From Stackebrandtia albiflava (GTDB lineage: Bacteria > Actinomycetota > Actinomycetes > Mycobacteriales > Micromonosporaceae), in the NCBI RefSeq assembly GCF_007994225.1, contig NZ_VLLL01000011.1, positions 92,330 to 156,329 of the forward strand: DNA of 64,000 nucleotides. The letters run 5' to 3'. The number at the start of each line of letters is the position of its first letter. Positions within the stretch are counted from its first letter, which is position 1. Positions 27,368 to 36,741 of this stretch are shown in pieces. Below the pieces are notes generated by a model that was not told the origin of the DNA, searched no databases, and saw nothing but the letters and a program-made list of their open reading frames with translations. The position numbers and the translations under genes are program-made.

Positions 27368-28273
27368 GTGACCGAGATTTCCGCTCCCCTCCGGGCCGTG
27401 TTCGTGCACGCCCACCCCGACGACGAGACCGTCGGCACCGGCGCCACCCTCGCCCACTACGCCGCCCGCCCCGACTGTCACGTGACGCTCGTCACCTGCA
27501 CGCTCGGCGAGGAGGGCGAGATCCACGTACCCGAACTCGCCGGTCTCGCCGTGGACGGCGCCGACCAGCTCGGCGGATACCGGCTGGTGGAGTGGCAGCG
27601 CGCGTGCGACGCCCTCGGCGTCACGGACCGGCGGATGCTCGGCGGCGTCGGCACCCATCGTGACAGCGGGATGATGGGGTTGCCCGCCAATTCGCACCCC
27701 CGGGCGTTCTGGGGCGCCGACGTCACCGAGGCCGCCACCCCGCTGGTCGCGGTGCTGCGCGAGGTCCGGCCGCAGGTCCTCGTGACGTACGACCCGAACG
27801 GCTTCTACGGCCACCCCGACCACATCCAGGCGCACCGGGTCTCCGTCGAGGCGGCACGGCTGGCCGGCGACGCCGCCTTCCGGCCTGACCTGGGCGAACC
27901 GCACCGCATCGCGAAGTTCTACTGGACGACCGTTCCCAAGAGCTCGCTGGCGGCCGGCTTCGAGGCGTTCAAGGAGTCCTCGGACAATCCGTTCGGCGAC
28001 GCCGCCTCGGTGGCGGACCTGCCGTTCGGCGTCGACGACTCCGAGGTGGACTGCCTGATCACCGCACCGGAGTCGGCCGACCGGAAGCTCGCCGCGCTGC
28101 GCGCCCACGCCACCCAGGTGCCGCCGGAGAACTGGGTGTACGTGCTGGCCGCCCGGCTGGGCGCGGACGCCGTCGCCACCGAGCACTACATCCTCGCCGA
28201 GGGCGTCCGCGGCGACGGCGCCGGCCCGCACGGCTGGGAGACGGACCTGTTCGCGGGAGTCACCCCGCACTGA
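27368..28273 (+). CDS. mshB: N-acetyl-glucosaminyl-inositol deacetylase (mycothiol biosynthesis)
   Basis: 301 residues. LmbE-type zinc deacetylase: [15 protein letters not shown] (H16, D19 as metal and base ligands), [13 protein letters not shown], and the second metal histidine in [12 protein letters not shown]. The MshB-specific lid segments ([21 protein letters not shown]) are present. It deacetylates GlcNAc-Ins to GlcN-Ins, the second step toward mycothiol. GTG 27368 has no clear SD and may be leaderless. It is followed by a small membrane-protein gene, as Rv1170 is in mycobacteria. Confidence 0.95.
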   Translation: MTEISAPLRAVFVHAHPDDETVGTGATLAHYAARPDCHVTLVTCTLGEEGEIHVPELAGLAVDGADQLGGYRLVEWQRACDALGVTDRRMLGGVGTHRDSGMMGLPANSHPRAFWGADVTEAATPLVAVLREVRPQVLVTYDPNGFYGHPDHIQAHRVSVEAARLAGDAAFRPDLGEPHRIAKFYWTTVPKSSLAAGFEAFKESSDNPFGDAASVADLPFGVDDSEVDCLITAPESADRKLAALRAHATQVPPENWVYVLAARLGADAVATEHYILAEGVRGDGAGPHGWETDLFAGVTPH

Positions 28274-28314
28274 CGGGGGCGAGGCATCGACGGACGTGGC
28301 TCTAGAATCGCCCG

Positions 28315-28725
28315 ATGGCCGATGAAACCCCATCCCGTGTTCCGGAGCTGTTGATCCGGTGGGGCGGCGCCGTCGTCGTGATCGCGGCGGCCGTCCTCTC
28401 GACGGTCGTCGGGCTGTTCCTGGTGCCGTTGAAGGTGTCCGGCGGATACCTGCCGGTGTCGGCGGTGATCGCCGTGGCGGCCAACGCCGGACTGCCGCTG
28501 CTCGCGTTGTGGTGGACGCGGCTGCGTTCGGTCGCGTTGGTGCCCGGCGCGGTGTGGTTCGTCCTGGTGTTGCTGGCGGCGCAGCCCAACGCCTCCGGGG
28601 ACGCGGTGCTGGCCAACATCTGGCCGTCTACGGTGTACATGCTGTGCGGGGCGGCGACGATCGCGTTGACCGCATACCTGGTGGTGTCGGGTTCACTGCG
28701 GCGAACGGGTTCCGCCAAATCGTGA
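28315..28725 (+). CDS. Four-helix membrane protein, DUF6113-like
   Basis: 136 residues with four membrane segments (residues about 15-38, 46-66, 74-90, 103-125) and short cytoplasmic ends. The position directly after mshB and the size suit the DUF6113-type proteins found beside mshB in many actinobacteria. Function unknown. It starts 41 bases after mshB and is probably cotranscribed. Confidence 0.7.
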   Translation: MADETPSRVPELLIRWGGAVVVIAAAVLSTVVGLFLVPLKVSGGYLPVSAVIAVAANAGLPLLALWWTRLRSVALVPGAVWFVLVLLAAQPNASGDAVLANIWPSTVYMLCGAATIALTAYLVVSGSLRRTGSAKS

Positions 28726-28873
28726 CCTGGAATGTATTGCGATGTGCGCGCCGTGTCTTGTATCCAAGGGGTTCGGCGGCGTACACCGGGTGGCGCGGCG
28801 GCATCGGGGAGTCGCACGCGCCCGACGGTCCCACCGCCGTGCTCAGCGTATCGACGAATCAATGGAGAACTCA

Positions 28874-29341
28874 ATGAAGCGGATCGTCCCGGCCGCACTG
28901 ATCGCGCTAGGTCTGTTCCTGTTCAACCTGGGCGCACGGATCATCGTCGAGGTCAGTGGTCAAGCCGACGACCCCGACGCCCAGTTCACGATCGGTCTGT
29001 ACGCGACGATCGGGATGGGTCTGGTCGCACTCGCGGCGACCGCGTGGTGGGGGACCCGTAAGGCGGTCGACCGGTTGATCGCCGAGCTCGGACCGGCGCT
29101 GGTGGCGGCGGTCGTGTTGTCGGTGTTCGTGGCGCCGCTCCTGGTCGGCGGGAACCCGTTCGAGGGCGGGGCGGGCTGGATCATCATCCAGTTGCTGTTC
29201 TTCACGGGGGTCTGCGCGGTCGGTGGCCTGCTGGGCTACCTGGTGATCACCATCGTCGGGCTCGACCACCGCAGCCAGCGGCTGCGGCGGGTGGAGACCT
29301 ACTACGGCGGCCGGAACCGCAGCCGGACCGCGAAGCGCTGA
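28874..29341 (+). CDS. Small membrane protein, unknown function
   Basis: 155 residues from ATG 28874; GGAG six bases upstream favours it over ATG 28862. Four membrane segments: residues 3-23, 35-56, 73-94 and 104-128, followed by a basic C-terminal tail (HRSQRLRRVETYYGGRNRSRTAKR). No conserved motif recognised. The upstream 130 bases encode nothing plausible. Confidence 0.7.
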   Translation: MKRIVPAALIALGLFLFNLGARIIVEVSGQADDPDAQFTIGLYATIGMGLVALAATAWWGTRKAVDRLIAELGPALVAAVVLSVFVAPLLVGGNPFEGGAGWIIIQLLFFTGVCAVGGLLGYLVITIVGLDHRSQRLRRVETYYGGRNRSRTAKR

Positions 29342-29385
29342 CCCGGCCCTGCCCCTGATTTCCCGACCCACCCCTCACTGTTCCG

Positions 29386-29518
29386 CTTGGTCCCCGCCGT
29401 CGGTATGTCTCGTGCCCGTAATGTACCGGTTCGTCCGTATTTCACCGGCAACGGCGGGGACCAAGTGCCACGGGGCGGGGACCAAGCGGGGGGAGGTGCC
29501 ACGGGGCGGGGACCGAGC
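29386..29518. repeat. Inverted and direct GGGGACCAAG repeats
   Basis: CTTGGTCCCCGCCGT (29386-29400) is exactly inverted at 29451-29465 across a 50-base loop. GTGCCACGGGGCGGGGACCAAGCG-type units then occur twice in direct orientation (from 29466 and from 29496), the second with one change (ACCGAG). The cluster fills the gap between two converging genes. Confidence 0.7.
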
Positions 29519-29542
29519 GCGGTGAGGGGCGGGCCGGGTGGC

Positions 29543-30526
29543 CTACTCGGGGCGGTGGCCGGCCGACAGGGCCGCCACGTGCCGGGGCTCCGTGGACCAG
29601 CGGTAGTGGTACTCGTGATGCCGGACGAAGCCCAGGCGCGCGTACATCGCCAGTGCCGCGTCGTTGTCCCGTTCCACCTGTACGCAGGCGGTCGTCGCGC
29701 CGTGCGCGGCCGCCCACTCCGCCAGCGCGATCATCACGGCGCGGCCCAGCCCTCGGCGGCGGTGGGCCGGTGTCACCTTGATCGAGGAGAACAGGGCGAC
29801 GCCGTCCTCGACCGCGACCCGGCCGACCGCCGCGACGTCGCTGTCGGCTCCCCGGACGGTCGCGAATCCCCGGTGCCCGCCGTCGGTCAGTACCCGGACC
29901 GCCGCCTCCGGCAGGTCTTCCGGTGAGCCGTACGCGATGGTCAGCCACTCGGCGGCGGGAGTGGCCGCGATCTCGACCGCGGGGTTGTCCGGGGCGGTCA
30001 GTTCCGCCACCGGACAGGTCATGGCGACGACCGGGGCCTCCCATTCCCAGCCGAGCCGGTCGAGTTCCCGGTCGAACCGGCGGCTGAGCGGCATGGGGAC
30101 GCAGAACCCGGCGCGGAGGCCGCGCGCGGCGTACCAGTCACCCACCTCGCGGACGGCGGTGGCCGGATCGGACTCGGGCTCGCCGAGCACCAGCACGCTG
30201 TTGCCGCGGCGGGTCCAGCCCTGCGACGCGCGCAGCAGCCAGCCGCCGTCCCGGTGGCGCTCGACGGCGGGCCACGCCGCCGCGCACGCCGTCTCGATCC
30301 GGACTATGTCACTGAATGCCACCGGTTTGGCCGGTATCGGTTTCCCCGCCACGACCGATCGGAGGGCGATCCGGGTGACGTCTCCAGAGTCACGCCGCAC
30401 GACCAGTTCCTCCTCGTTCAGGTGGTCGAGGCTGCCGGTGACGTCGGTGAACCGTGCCCCGGTGCCGGTCACGGGTATGCGGTGCCGCACGACGACGCGG
30501 CTTCCGACGTGGGAATCATCCAGCAC
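29543..30526 (-). CDS. GNAT acetyltransferase with N-terminal SH3-like domain (Rv0428c type)
   Basis: 327 residues from GTG 30526, with GGGAGG seven bases upstream. Residues 1-62 form a small beta domain (SRVVVRHRIP...RFTDVTGSLDHLNEEELVVRRDSGDVTRI) of the SH3-like type found in actinobacterial Rv0428c proteins. The C-terminal GNAT domain has SSIKVTPAHRRRGLGRAVMIALAEWAAAHG (acetyl-CoA loop RRRGLG) and ALAMYARLGFVRHHEYHYR. Acceptor unknown. Divergent from the ferredoxin gene. Confidence 0.87.
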   Translation of the reverse strand: MLDDSHVGSRVVVRHRIPVTGTGARFTDVTGSLDHLNEEELVVRRDSGDVTRIALRSVVAGKPIPAKPVAFSDIVRIETACAAAWPAVERHRDGGWLLRASQGWTRRGNSVLVLGEPESDPATAVREVGDWYAARGLRAGFCVPMPLSRRFDRELDRLGWEWEAPVVAMTCPVAELTAPDNPAVEIAATPAAEWLTIAYGSPEDLPEAAVRVLTDGGHRGFATVRGADSDVAAVGRVAVEDGVALFSSIKVTPAHRRRGLGRAVMIALAEWAAAHGATTACVQVERDNDAALAMYARLGFVRHHEYHYRWSTEPRHVAALSAGHRPE

Positions 30527-30713
30527 GAGTGCACCTCCCGGACGCGAGTGGGACTGGGTACAGATTAGGCTGGGCGCGACGAACCGGATTCCGGTGGTCG
30601 GCACCGTGGGCCGCGCGACGAGGCACGGCCCACCTGACACCGTGGTTCCGGCAACGGTTCCGCCCGCACATTGGCTTTGGGTCCGATACACATCAGACCT
30701 CGAAGGGAGACTC

Positions 30714-31034
30714 GTGACCTACATCATCGCCGAGCCCTGCGTCGACCTTCTCGACAAGGCGTGTATCGAGGAATGCCCGGTCGACTGCATCTACGAGGGC
30801 AACCGGATGCTGTACATCCACCCCGACGAGTGCGTGGACTGCGGAGCGTGTGAACCGGTGTGCCCCGTCGAGGCCATCTTCTACGAGGACGACGTCCCCG
30901 AGGAGTGGAGCGACTACACGGGCGCCAACTACGAGTTCTTCGAAGACCTCGGTTCTCCCGGTGGCGCCTCCAAGATCGGCAAGATCGAAAAGGACGCCAC
31001 GTTCGTGGCGTCGCGCCCGTCGAAGGAGTCCTGA
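30714..31034 (+). CDS. fdxA: 7Fe ferredoxin ([3Fe-4S][4Fe-4S])
   Basis: 106 residues from GTG 30714 after GGGAGA. Cysteine pattern CVDLLDKACIEECPVDC then CVDCGACEPVCP, as in 7Fe ferredoxins such as mycobacterial FdxC. The C-terminal part (EEWSDYTGANYEFFEDLGSPGGASKIG) is the conserved actinobacterial tail. A low-potential electron carrier of the cytoplasm. As in mycobacteria (Rv1177-Rv1178), the aminotransferase dapC follows. Confidence 0.95.
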   Translation: MTYIIAEPCVDLLDKACIEECPVDCIYEGNRMLYIHPDECVDCGACEPVCPVEAIFYEDDVPEEWSDYTGANYEFFEDLGSPGGASKIGKIEKDATFVASRPSKES

Positions 31035-31114
31035 CCGCCCGGCCGCGTCGGGGGCCGTGCCGACCTCCGACACGGTGACGTCGTCACCTCGGTGACGGCA
31101 GTGAGGAGCCGACC

Positions 31115-32221
31115 GTGAGATCGCTGCCGGAGTACCCGTTCGATCGGATAGCGCCGTATCGCGCCACCGCCGAACGTCATCCCGGTGGACTGATCGACCT
31201 GTCGATGGGGACTCCGGTCGACCCGGTGCCCGAGTCGATCCGCAAGGCGCTGGCTGACCGGTCCGACCGGCCCGGCTACCCGATGACCGCCGGCACCCCG
31301 GAGTTGCGCCGGTCGATCCGCGACTGGCTGGCGCGCCACTGTCACACCCCCGCCGACGACGGCCCGGGCGTGCTGCCCACGATCGGCTCCAAGGAGGCGG
31401 TGGCCTGGCTGCCGACCCTGCTGGACCTCGGTCCGGGTGACGCGGTGGTGTTCCCGCGCCTGTCGTATCCGACGTACGAGATCGGCGCCCGGTTGGCGGG
31501 GGCGGATCTGATCCGGGCGGACGATCCCGCGGAGGTCGACCATCCCCGGGTGCGGCTGGTCTGGTTGAACTCGCCCGGCAATCCCACCGGTGAGGTGCTG
31601 TCCGCGGCGCGGCTCACCGGCTGGGTGGAGTGGTCCCGTGAACGTGGCGCGATCGTCGTCGACGACGAGTGCTACCACTCGCTCGGCTGGGAGGCCGCAC
31701 CGGCGTCCATACTGGATCCCGCCGTCTCGGGGCCGGTCCCCTCGGGTGTCCTGGCGGTCCACTCGCTCTCCAAGCGGTCGAACCTGGCCGGTTACCGGGC
31801 CGGGTTCATCGCGGGCGACGCCGCCCTGATCGAGGCCCTGCTGCAGGTACGTAAACACGCGGGGATGATCGTGCCCACCCCCGTGCAGGCGGCGATGGTG
31901 GAGGCCCTGACCGACGAGTCGCACGCCGAGGAACAACGCGAACGTTACCGGCGACGCCGGGACCGTCTCGCGACCGCGTTGCGGGACGCCGGTTGGCGCA
32001 TCGACCACTCGGAGGCGGGCCTGTACCTGTGGGTCACCGACGGACGCGACTGCTGGGAGGCGACCGCCGCCTTCGCGGAACTGGGCGTGCTGGTGGTGCC
32101 GGGCGAGGTGTACGGCCCCGACGGCGACCGTCACGTGAGGATCGCGCTCACCGTCACCGACGCGCAGGTGACCGAGGCCGTCACGCGGTTGGCGACCCGC
32201 CCACGTTCCGCCCTTGCCTAG
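31115..32221 (+). CDS. dapC: Succinyldiaminopimelate transaminase
   Basis: 368 residues, fold-type I PLP aminotransferase. The Schiff-base lysine is in VHSLSKRSNLAGYRAGF (about K220); NSPGNPTGEVL and IVVDDECYHSLGW are the usual PLP-binding segments. The N-terminal LPEYPFDRIAPYR and SMGTPVDPVPESI match actinobacterial DapC. It makes N-succinyl-diaminopimelate in the succinylase branch of lysine/meso-DAP synthesis; dapD and dapE follow within 3 kb. Confidence 0.93.
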   Translation: MRSLPEYPFDRIAPYRATAERHPGGLIDLSMGTPVDPVPESIRKALADRSDRPGYPMTAGTPELRRSIRDWLARHCHTPADDGPGVLPTIGSKEAVAWLPTLLDLGPGDAVVFPRLSYPTYEIGARLAGADLIRADDPAEVDHPRVRLVWLNSPGNPTGEVLSAARLTGWVEWSRERGAIVVDDECYHSLGWEAAPASILDPAVSGPVPSGVLAVHSLSKRSNLAGYRAGFIAGDAALIEALLQVRKHAGMIVPTPVQAAMVEALTDESHAEEQRERYRRRRDRLATALRDAGWRIDHSEAGLYLWVTDGRDCWEATAAFAELGVLVVPGEVYGPDGDRHVRIALTVTDAQVTEAVTRLATRPRSALA

Positions 32222-32286
32222 AGCGCACTCGAACCGGTTAACGTCACGGGAGCCGTGCCCAGACGGGCGCGGCCGGGAGGACGCAC

Positions 32287-32742
32287 ATGACCGTTTCCAC
32301 CACCACGTCGCTGCCCGCCGTACTGATGGGCCGGACGGCGGCGTCGTTTCCTCGACCGGACGGGGAGGACCACTACACGATCGGCGAGGTCGCCGAGATG
32401 ACCGGGCTCAGTGCCCACACGTTGCGTTGGTACGAGCGGATCGGGCTGCTGCCCGACATCGACAGGTCACACCACGGGCGGCGGCGGTTCCGGAACCCCG
32501 ACCTGGCCCGGATCCGTTTCATCACCAATCTGCGCCTGACCGGGATGCCGGTGGCGGACATGATCCGCTACGCCGAACTCGTGCGGGCCGGAGATCACAC
32601 CGCCGCCGCGCGGGCCGAGATGCTGACCGCGCACCGCGACGCCGTGCGCGCGCAGATCGCGCGGCTCGGTGAGGCCGTGGCGGTACTGGACTTCAAGATC
32701 GACAACTATCGAGGCGCTTGCGCGCCGGAATGCGGGGCATGA
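32287..32742 (+). CDS. MerR-family transcriptional regulator
   Basis: 151 residues. An extra 28-residue N-terminus precedes the winged helix: YTIGEVAEMTGLSAHTLRWYERIGLLPDIDRSHHGRRRF (residues 30-68). A dimerisation helix and a C-terminal CAPECGA with two cysteines follow. Such regulators usually control the adjacent aldo/keto reductase gene, which starts two bases after this stop. Confidence 0.9.
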   Translation: MTVSTTTSLPAVLMGRTAASFPRPDGEDHYTIGEVAEMTGLSAHTLRWYERIGLLPDIDRSHHGRRRFRNPDLARIRFITNLRLTGMPVADMIRYAELVRAGDHTAAARAEMLTAHRDAVRAQIARLGEAVAVLDFKIDNYRGACAPECGA

Positions 32743-32743
32743 C

Positions 32744-33742
32744 ATGACCTCTTCAGCACTTCCCGTCGTCGCACTGTCGAAGGCCGGGCCGTCGGTGGCG
32801 GTACAGGGCCTGGGCTGCATGGGGATGAGCGAGTTCTACGGCGAGGCCGATCCGGCGCGTTCCCGCGACACGCTCGCGGCGGCGCTGGAGGCCGGGGTGA
32901 CCCTGTTCGACACCGCCGACATGTACGGACGCGGCGCCAACGAGGAGTTCCTGGCGCCGTTCGTCGCGCGTCATCGTGACCGGGTCGTCCTGGCCACGAA
33001 GTTCGGCATCGTCCGCAACGACGATCCCGCGCATCGCGCGTTCCGGGGCGACGCGGAGTACGTGCGGCAGAGCGCCGAGGCGAGCCTGCGCCGACTGGGC
33101 GTCGACGTCATCGACCTCTACTACATGCACCGCCGTGACCCGCGGGTCCCCATAGAGGAGACGGTGGGCGCGATGGCGGAACTGGTCACCGCCGGGAAGG
33201 TCCGCCACCTGGGCCTGTCGGAGGTGTCGGCCGAGGAGTTGCGCGCCGCGGCGGCGGTGCACCCGATCGCGGCGGTCCAGTCGGAGTGGTCGCTGTTCTC
33301 CCGTGACATCGAGACGGAGGTGGTACCGTCGGCGGTCGCTCTGGGAGTCGGGATCGTCCCGTACTCGCCGCTGGGACGGGGTTTCCTGACCGGGGCGTTC
33401 CAGGAGTCGGCGCTGGCCGCCGACGACATCCGTCGGGTGTGGCCACGGTTCAGCGGCGACAACGCCGACCACAACCGCACCCTGCTGGCCCCGTTGCGGG
33501 ACATCGCCGAGGGGCGTGGGATCACGATGGCGCAGGTGGCGTTGGCCTGGGTGCAGCAACGCGCCGACGTCCACGGCCTCCCGGTGGTGCCGATCCCCGG
33601 AACCCGCAGCCCGCGGCGGCTGGCGGAGAACCTGGCGGCGGTCGGGGTGGTCCTGACCGACGACGAGCTGGCCCGGTTGGAACCGATCGCGGGGAAGGTC
33701 GCCGGCGCGCGTTACCCGGTGGGCCACCGAAGCGGTCGGTGA
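32744..33742 (+). CDS. Aldo/keto reductase
   Basis: 332 residues. Catalytic tetrad: Asp and Tyr in TLFDTADMYG, Lys in VVLATKFGIV, His in DLYYMHRRDP. The GLGCMGMSEFYG N-terminus and the C-terminal PIPGTRSPRRLAENLAAVGV NADP-binding region are those of the AKR13-like bacterial group. Reduces carbonyls with NADPH; physiological substrate unknown. Tight spacing makes it one operon with the MerR regulator. Confidence 0.93.
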   Translation: MTSSALPVVALSKAGPSVAVQGLGCMGMSEFYGEADPARSRDTLAAALEAGVTLFDTADMYGRGANEEFLAPFVARHRDRVVLATKFGIVRNDDPAHRAFRGDAEYVRQSAEASLRRLGVDVIDLYYMHRRDPRVPIEETVGAMAELVTAGKVRHLGLSEVSAEELRAAAAVHPIAAVQSEWSLFSRDIETEVVPSAVALGVGIVPYSPLGRGFLTGAFQESALAADDIRRVWPRFSGDNADHNRTLLAPLRDIAEGRGITMAQVALAWVQQRADVHGLPVVPIPGTRSPRRLAENLAAVGVVLTDDELARLEPIAGKVAGARYPVGHRSGR

Positions 33743-33747
33743 CGTGA

Positions 33748-33789
33748 CGCGACCCGCCCGCCTCGCACGGCCGAGGCGGGCGGGTCGCG
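33748..33789. terminator. Bidirectional terminator between aldo/keto reductase and dapD
   Basis: An 18-bp perfect stem: 33748-33765 with 33772-33789, 6-base loop. It serves both converging genes. Confidence 0.85.
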
Positions 33790-33796
33790 TCGCCGG

Positions 33797-34720
33797 TCAG
33801 TTGCGGTGCAGCGCCTCGTTCAGCGCGCCCCAGCTCCCGGAGCGGGGCCGTGCCTCCAGCACCCCGGTGGTGGTGTTGACCCAGAACATCAGGTCGTCGG
33901 CTCCGGAGAGTTCCCGGGCCTTGACGACCGAACCGTCCGGGAGGGTCACCTTCGACCCGGCCGTGACGTAGCAGCCGGCGGCGACGACGCAGTCGTCTCC
34001 CAGTGAGATCCCGATGCCCGCGTTGGCGCCGAGCAGGCAGCGTTCCCCGATGGATACGACCTCCTTGCCACCGCCCGACAGCGTCCCCATGATGGAGGAT
34101 CCGCCGCCGACGTCGCTGCCGTCGCCCACGACCACGCCCGCCGAAATCCGGCCCTCCACCATGGAAGTGCCGAGCGTGCCGGCGTTGTAGTTGACGAATC
34201 CCTCGTGCATCACGGTGGTGCCGGCGGCCAGGTGGGCGCCGAGCCGGACGCGGGAGGCGTCGGCGATCCGGACCCCCTCGGGCATGACGTAGTCGGCCAT
34301 GCGGGGGAACTTGTCCACCGAGTCGACGCGCAGCCGGTGCCCGGCGGCCGTCGCTCGGGTCCGCACGTCGTTCAAGGCCGTCGCGGGCACCGGTCCCAGG
34401 TCGGTCCAGGCGTTGTTCGACAGCACCCCGAAGATCCCGTCGAGGTTCGCCTCGTGGGGCCGGATCACCCTTCCCGACAACAGGTGCAACCGCAGGTAGG
34501 CGTCGGTCGCGTCCACCGGGGGGGCGGCCAGTGACGCCACCCGGACGTCGACCGGCCGGGTCTCGACGGCGCGGATCTCGTCCCGGGTGGCGGGGAGGTC
34601 GCTGACCGGTCCGGGCTCACCGAGACCGAACCGGGTGAACCAGGCGTCCAACACGGTTCCGTCGTCGGCGTAGCTCGCCACCCCGCTGCCCCACGCGCTG
34701 CTGGTCGAGAACTCCGTCAT
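33797..34720 (-). CDS. dapD: Tetrahydrodipicolinate N-succinyltransferase
   Basis: 307 residues of the actinobacterial DapD type. The N-terminal domain ends with [21 protein letters not shown]; the left-handed beta-helix contains [28 protein letters not shown] and [22 protein letters not shown] hexapeptide turns. Uses succinyl-CoA to make N-succinyl-2-amino-6-ketopimelate, the substrate of DapC. Divergent from dapE across 100 bases. Confidence 0.95.
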   Translation of the reverse strand: MTEFSTSSAWGSGVASYADDGTVLDAWFTRFGLGEPGPVSDLPATRDEIRAVETRPVDVRVASLAAPPVDATDAYLRLHLLSGRVIRPHEANLDGIFGVLSNNAWTDLGPVPATALNDVRTRATAAGHRLRVDSVDKFPRMADYVMPEGVRIADASRVRLGAHLAAGTTVMHEGFVNYNAGTLGTSMVEGRISAGVVVGDGSDVGGGSSIMGTLSGGGKEVVSIGERCLLGANAGIGISLGDDCVVAAGCYVTAGSKVTLPDGSVVKARELSGADDLMFWVNTTTGVLEARPRSGSWGALNEALHRN

Positions 34721-34820
34721 GGTGACTCCTGCCCCGGTGTTACCCGTGTCGCGCCGGTGACGTGCCGGCTTGGCTCACTGATGTCATCACCGTAGACACC
34801 TGCGCGTATCGTGGCTGATC

Positions 34821-35891
34821 GTGGTGGCACTTTCGCAACGGCAACTGGCCGACCCGGTGGAGCTGACCCGGGCGCTCGTGGACATCGAATCGGTCTCCGG
34901 TGACGAGAAGGAGATCGCCGACGCGGTCGAGGCGGCGTTGACGCCGGTGCCGCATCTGCGGGTGGCCCGTAGCGGCAACGTCGTCCACGCCAGAACGGAA
35001 CTGGGCCGTCCGGGCCGGGTGATGCTGGCGGGCCACCTCGACACCGTTCCGCTGCACGACAACTTCCCGTCCCGTCAGGACGGCGACCTCATGTACGGCT
35101 GCGGCACCAGCGACATGAAGTCGGGGACGGCGATAGCGCTGCACCTGGCGGCCACCGTCACCGAACCGGTCCACGACCTGAGCTTCCTGTTCTACGACTG
35201 CGAAGAGGTCGAGAGCGAACGCAACGGGCTGCACATCGTGTCGCGGACGCACCCGGAATGGCTGGCCGCCGACGTGGCGTTCCTGTTGGAACCCACCTAC
35301 GGGGAGGTCGAGGCGGGCTGCCAGGGCACCATGCGGGCGGAGGTGCGGGCGAGCGGCACCCGGGCGCATTCGGCCCGGAGTTGGTTGGGGGACAACGCGA
35401 TCCATCACGCCGGTGAGATCCTGCGCCGGTTGTCGGAGTATCCCGCGCGTCGCGTGACCATCGACGGGTGCCACTACCGGGAGGGCATGAACGCCGTGGG
35501 GGTGCGCGGCGGCGTCGCCGGGAACGTCATCCCGGACGAGTGCGTGGTGGAGGTGAACTTCCGGTTCGCGCCGGACCGGTCGCCCGAGCAGGCGGCGGCT
35601 CACGTGCGTGAGTTGTTCGCCGGCTTCGACGTCACCGTCACCGATTCGGCGGCGGGCGCGCTGCCGGGTCTGGCCGCGCCGGTCGTGGCCGGCTTCCTGG
35701 CGGCGGTCGGGCGCCCGCCGGTCGCCAAGCTCGGTTGGACGGATGTGGCGAGGTTCGCCTCGCTGGGTATCCCGGCCTTGAACTTCGGCCCCGGTGATCC
35801 CAATCTCGCGCACACCAGGGACGAACATGTGGAGTGTGCGCGTATCACCGCGTGTGCCGACACGTTGCGCAGTTATCTGACAGGGGAGTGA
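34821..35891 (+). CDS. dapE: Succinyl-diaminopimelate desuccinylase
   Basis: 356 residues from GTG 34821. M20 metallopeptidase: metal ligands in LAGHLDTVP (H72, catalytic D74), [13 protein letters not shown] (bridging Asp), and [13 protein letters not shown] (catalytic/ligand glutamates). The dimerisation lid lies between about residues 175 and 290. Removes succinate to give LL-diaminopimelate. The LOG-family gene starts two bases after the stop, as in mycobacterial genomes. Confidence 0.94.
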   Translation: MVALSQRQLADPVELTRALVDIESVSGDEKEIADAVEAALTPVPHLRVARSGNVVHARTELGRPGRVMLAGHLDTVPLHDNFPSRQDGDLMYGCGTSDMKSGTAIALHLAATVTEPVHDLSFLFYDCEEVESERNGLHIVSRTHPEWLAADVAFLLEPTYGEVEAGCQGTMRAEVRASGTRAHSARSWLGDNAIHHAGEILRRLSEYPARRVTIDGCHYREGMNAVGVRGGVAGNVIPDECVVEVNFRFAPDRSPEQAAAHVRELFAGFDVTVTDSAAGALPGLAAPVVAGFLAAVGRPPVAKLGWTDVARFASLGIPALNFGPGDPNLAHTRDEHVECARITACADTLRSYLTGE

Positions 35892-35892
35892 C

Positions 35893-36606
35893 ATGAAACC
35901 CAAGATCACGACGGATTCCCACCTGCTCGACACCGTTCACCGGCACGAGTGGAAGCAGCGTGACGCCTGGCGGGCGCTTCGGATCCTGTCGGAGTTCGTG
36001 GACGGCTTCGACAACCTGTCGGATCTGGAACCGGCGGTGTCGGTGTTCGGTTCGGCGCGTACGAAGCCGGGCAGTAGTGAGTACCTGCTGGGGGAGCGGC
36101 TGGGAAGCGCCTTGGCCAAGGCCGGGTTCGGTGTGATCACCGGTGGTGGCCCGGGCGCGATGGAGGCCGCGAACCGGGGTGCCCGCGAGGCGGGCGGGGT
36201 GTCGATCGGGCTCGGCATCGAGTTGCCGTTCGAGCAGCGGTTGAACGACTTCATCGACCTGGGCATGGACTTCCGGTACTTCTTCGTCCGCAAGACGATG
36301 TTCGTGAAGTACTCGCAGGCGTTCTGTGTGCTGCCGGGCGGCTTCGGCACGATGGACGAGCTGTTCGAGGCGCTGACGCTGGTGCAGACGAAGAAGATCA
36401 CCCGCTTCCCGGTGGTGCTGCTGGGCGTCGACTACTGGAGCGGCCTCATCGACTGGCTGCGGGACCGGATGCTCCACACCACCAAGATCACCGAGGAGGA
36501 TCTCGACCTCATCCTGCTGACCGACGACGTCGACGAGGCGGTGGCGCACGTGATCAAGGAGTCGGAGTACCTGCGGGACGAGGCGAGCGGCAAGAAGGAC
36601 GTCTGA
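35893..36606 (+). CDS. LOG family protein (TIGR00730)
   Basis: 237 residues. VSVFGSARTKPGSSEY, GVITGGGPGAMEAANRGA and the catalytic PGGFGTMDELFEALT motif (Arg from RKTMF upstream) place it in the lysine-decarboxylase-like LOG family; characterised members are cytokinin/nucleotide phosphoribohydrolases cleaving NMP-type N-glycosidic bonds. No lysine decarboxylase activity should be assumed. Translationally linked to dapE. Confidence 0.92.
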   Translation: MKPKITTDSHLLDTVHRHEWKQRDAWRALRILSEFVDGFDNLSDLEPAVSVFGSARTKPGSSEYLLGERLGSALAKAGFGVITGGGPGAMEAANRGAREAGGVSIGLGIELPFEQRLNDFIDLGMDFRYFFVRKTMFVKYSQAFCVLPGGFGTMDELFEALTLVQTKKITRFPVVLLGVDYWSGLIDWLRDRMLHTTKITEEDLDLILLTDDVDEAVAHVIKESEYLRDEASGKKDV

Positions 36607-36676
36607 TGGATCGACAAAGGTGAAGATTTAATAACCTCTTATGCCTACCGGGTATTGCCCCGGTGGGGCGGGCTCC

Positions 36677-36705
36677 TTTACGTTGGGGCGCAAGGAATGC
36701 GTAAA
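36677..36705 (+). promoter_or_regulatory. Leader of the secreted protease gene
   Basis: The 130 bases before the protease start are unusually AT-rich for this genome near 36620-36650 (likely promoter). TTTACG (36677-36682) and CGTAAA (36700-36705) form a short inverted repeat between that region and the AAGGAG ribosome-binding site (36728-36733). Confidence 0.35.
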
Positions 36706-36741
36706 CCTTTCGCGTTCCAGCCCCGAAAAGGAGTTCCCCAC

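Noticed and set aside
29386..29518. CRISPR-like array
   Set aside because: Units are too few, spacing is irregular, one copy is inverted, and there are no cas genes nearby.
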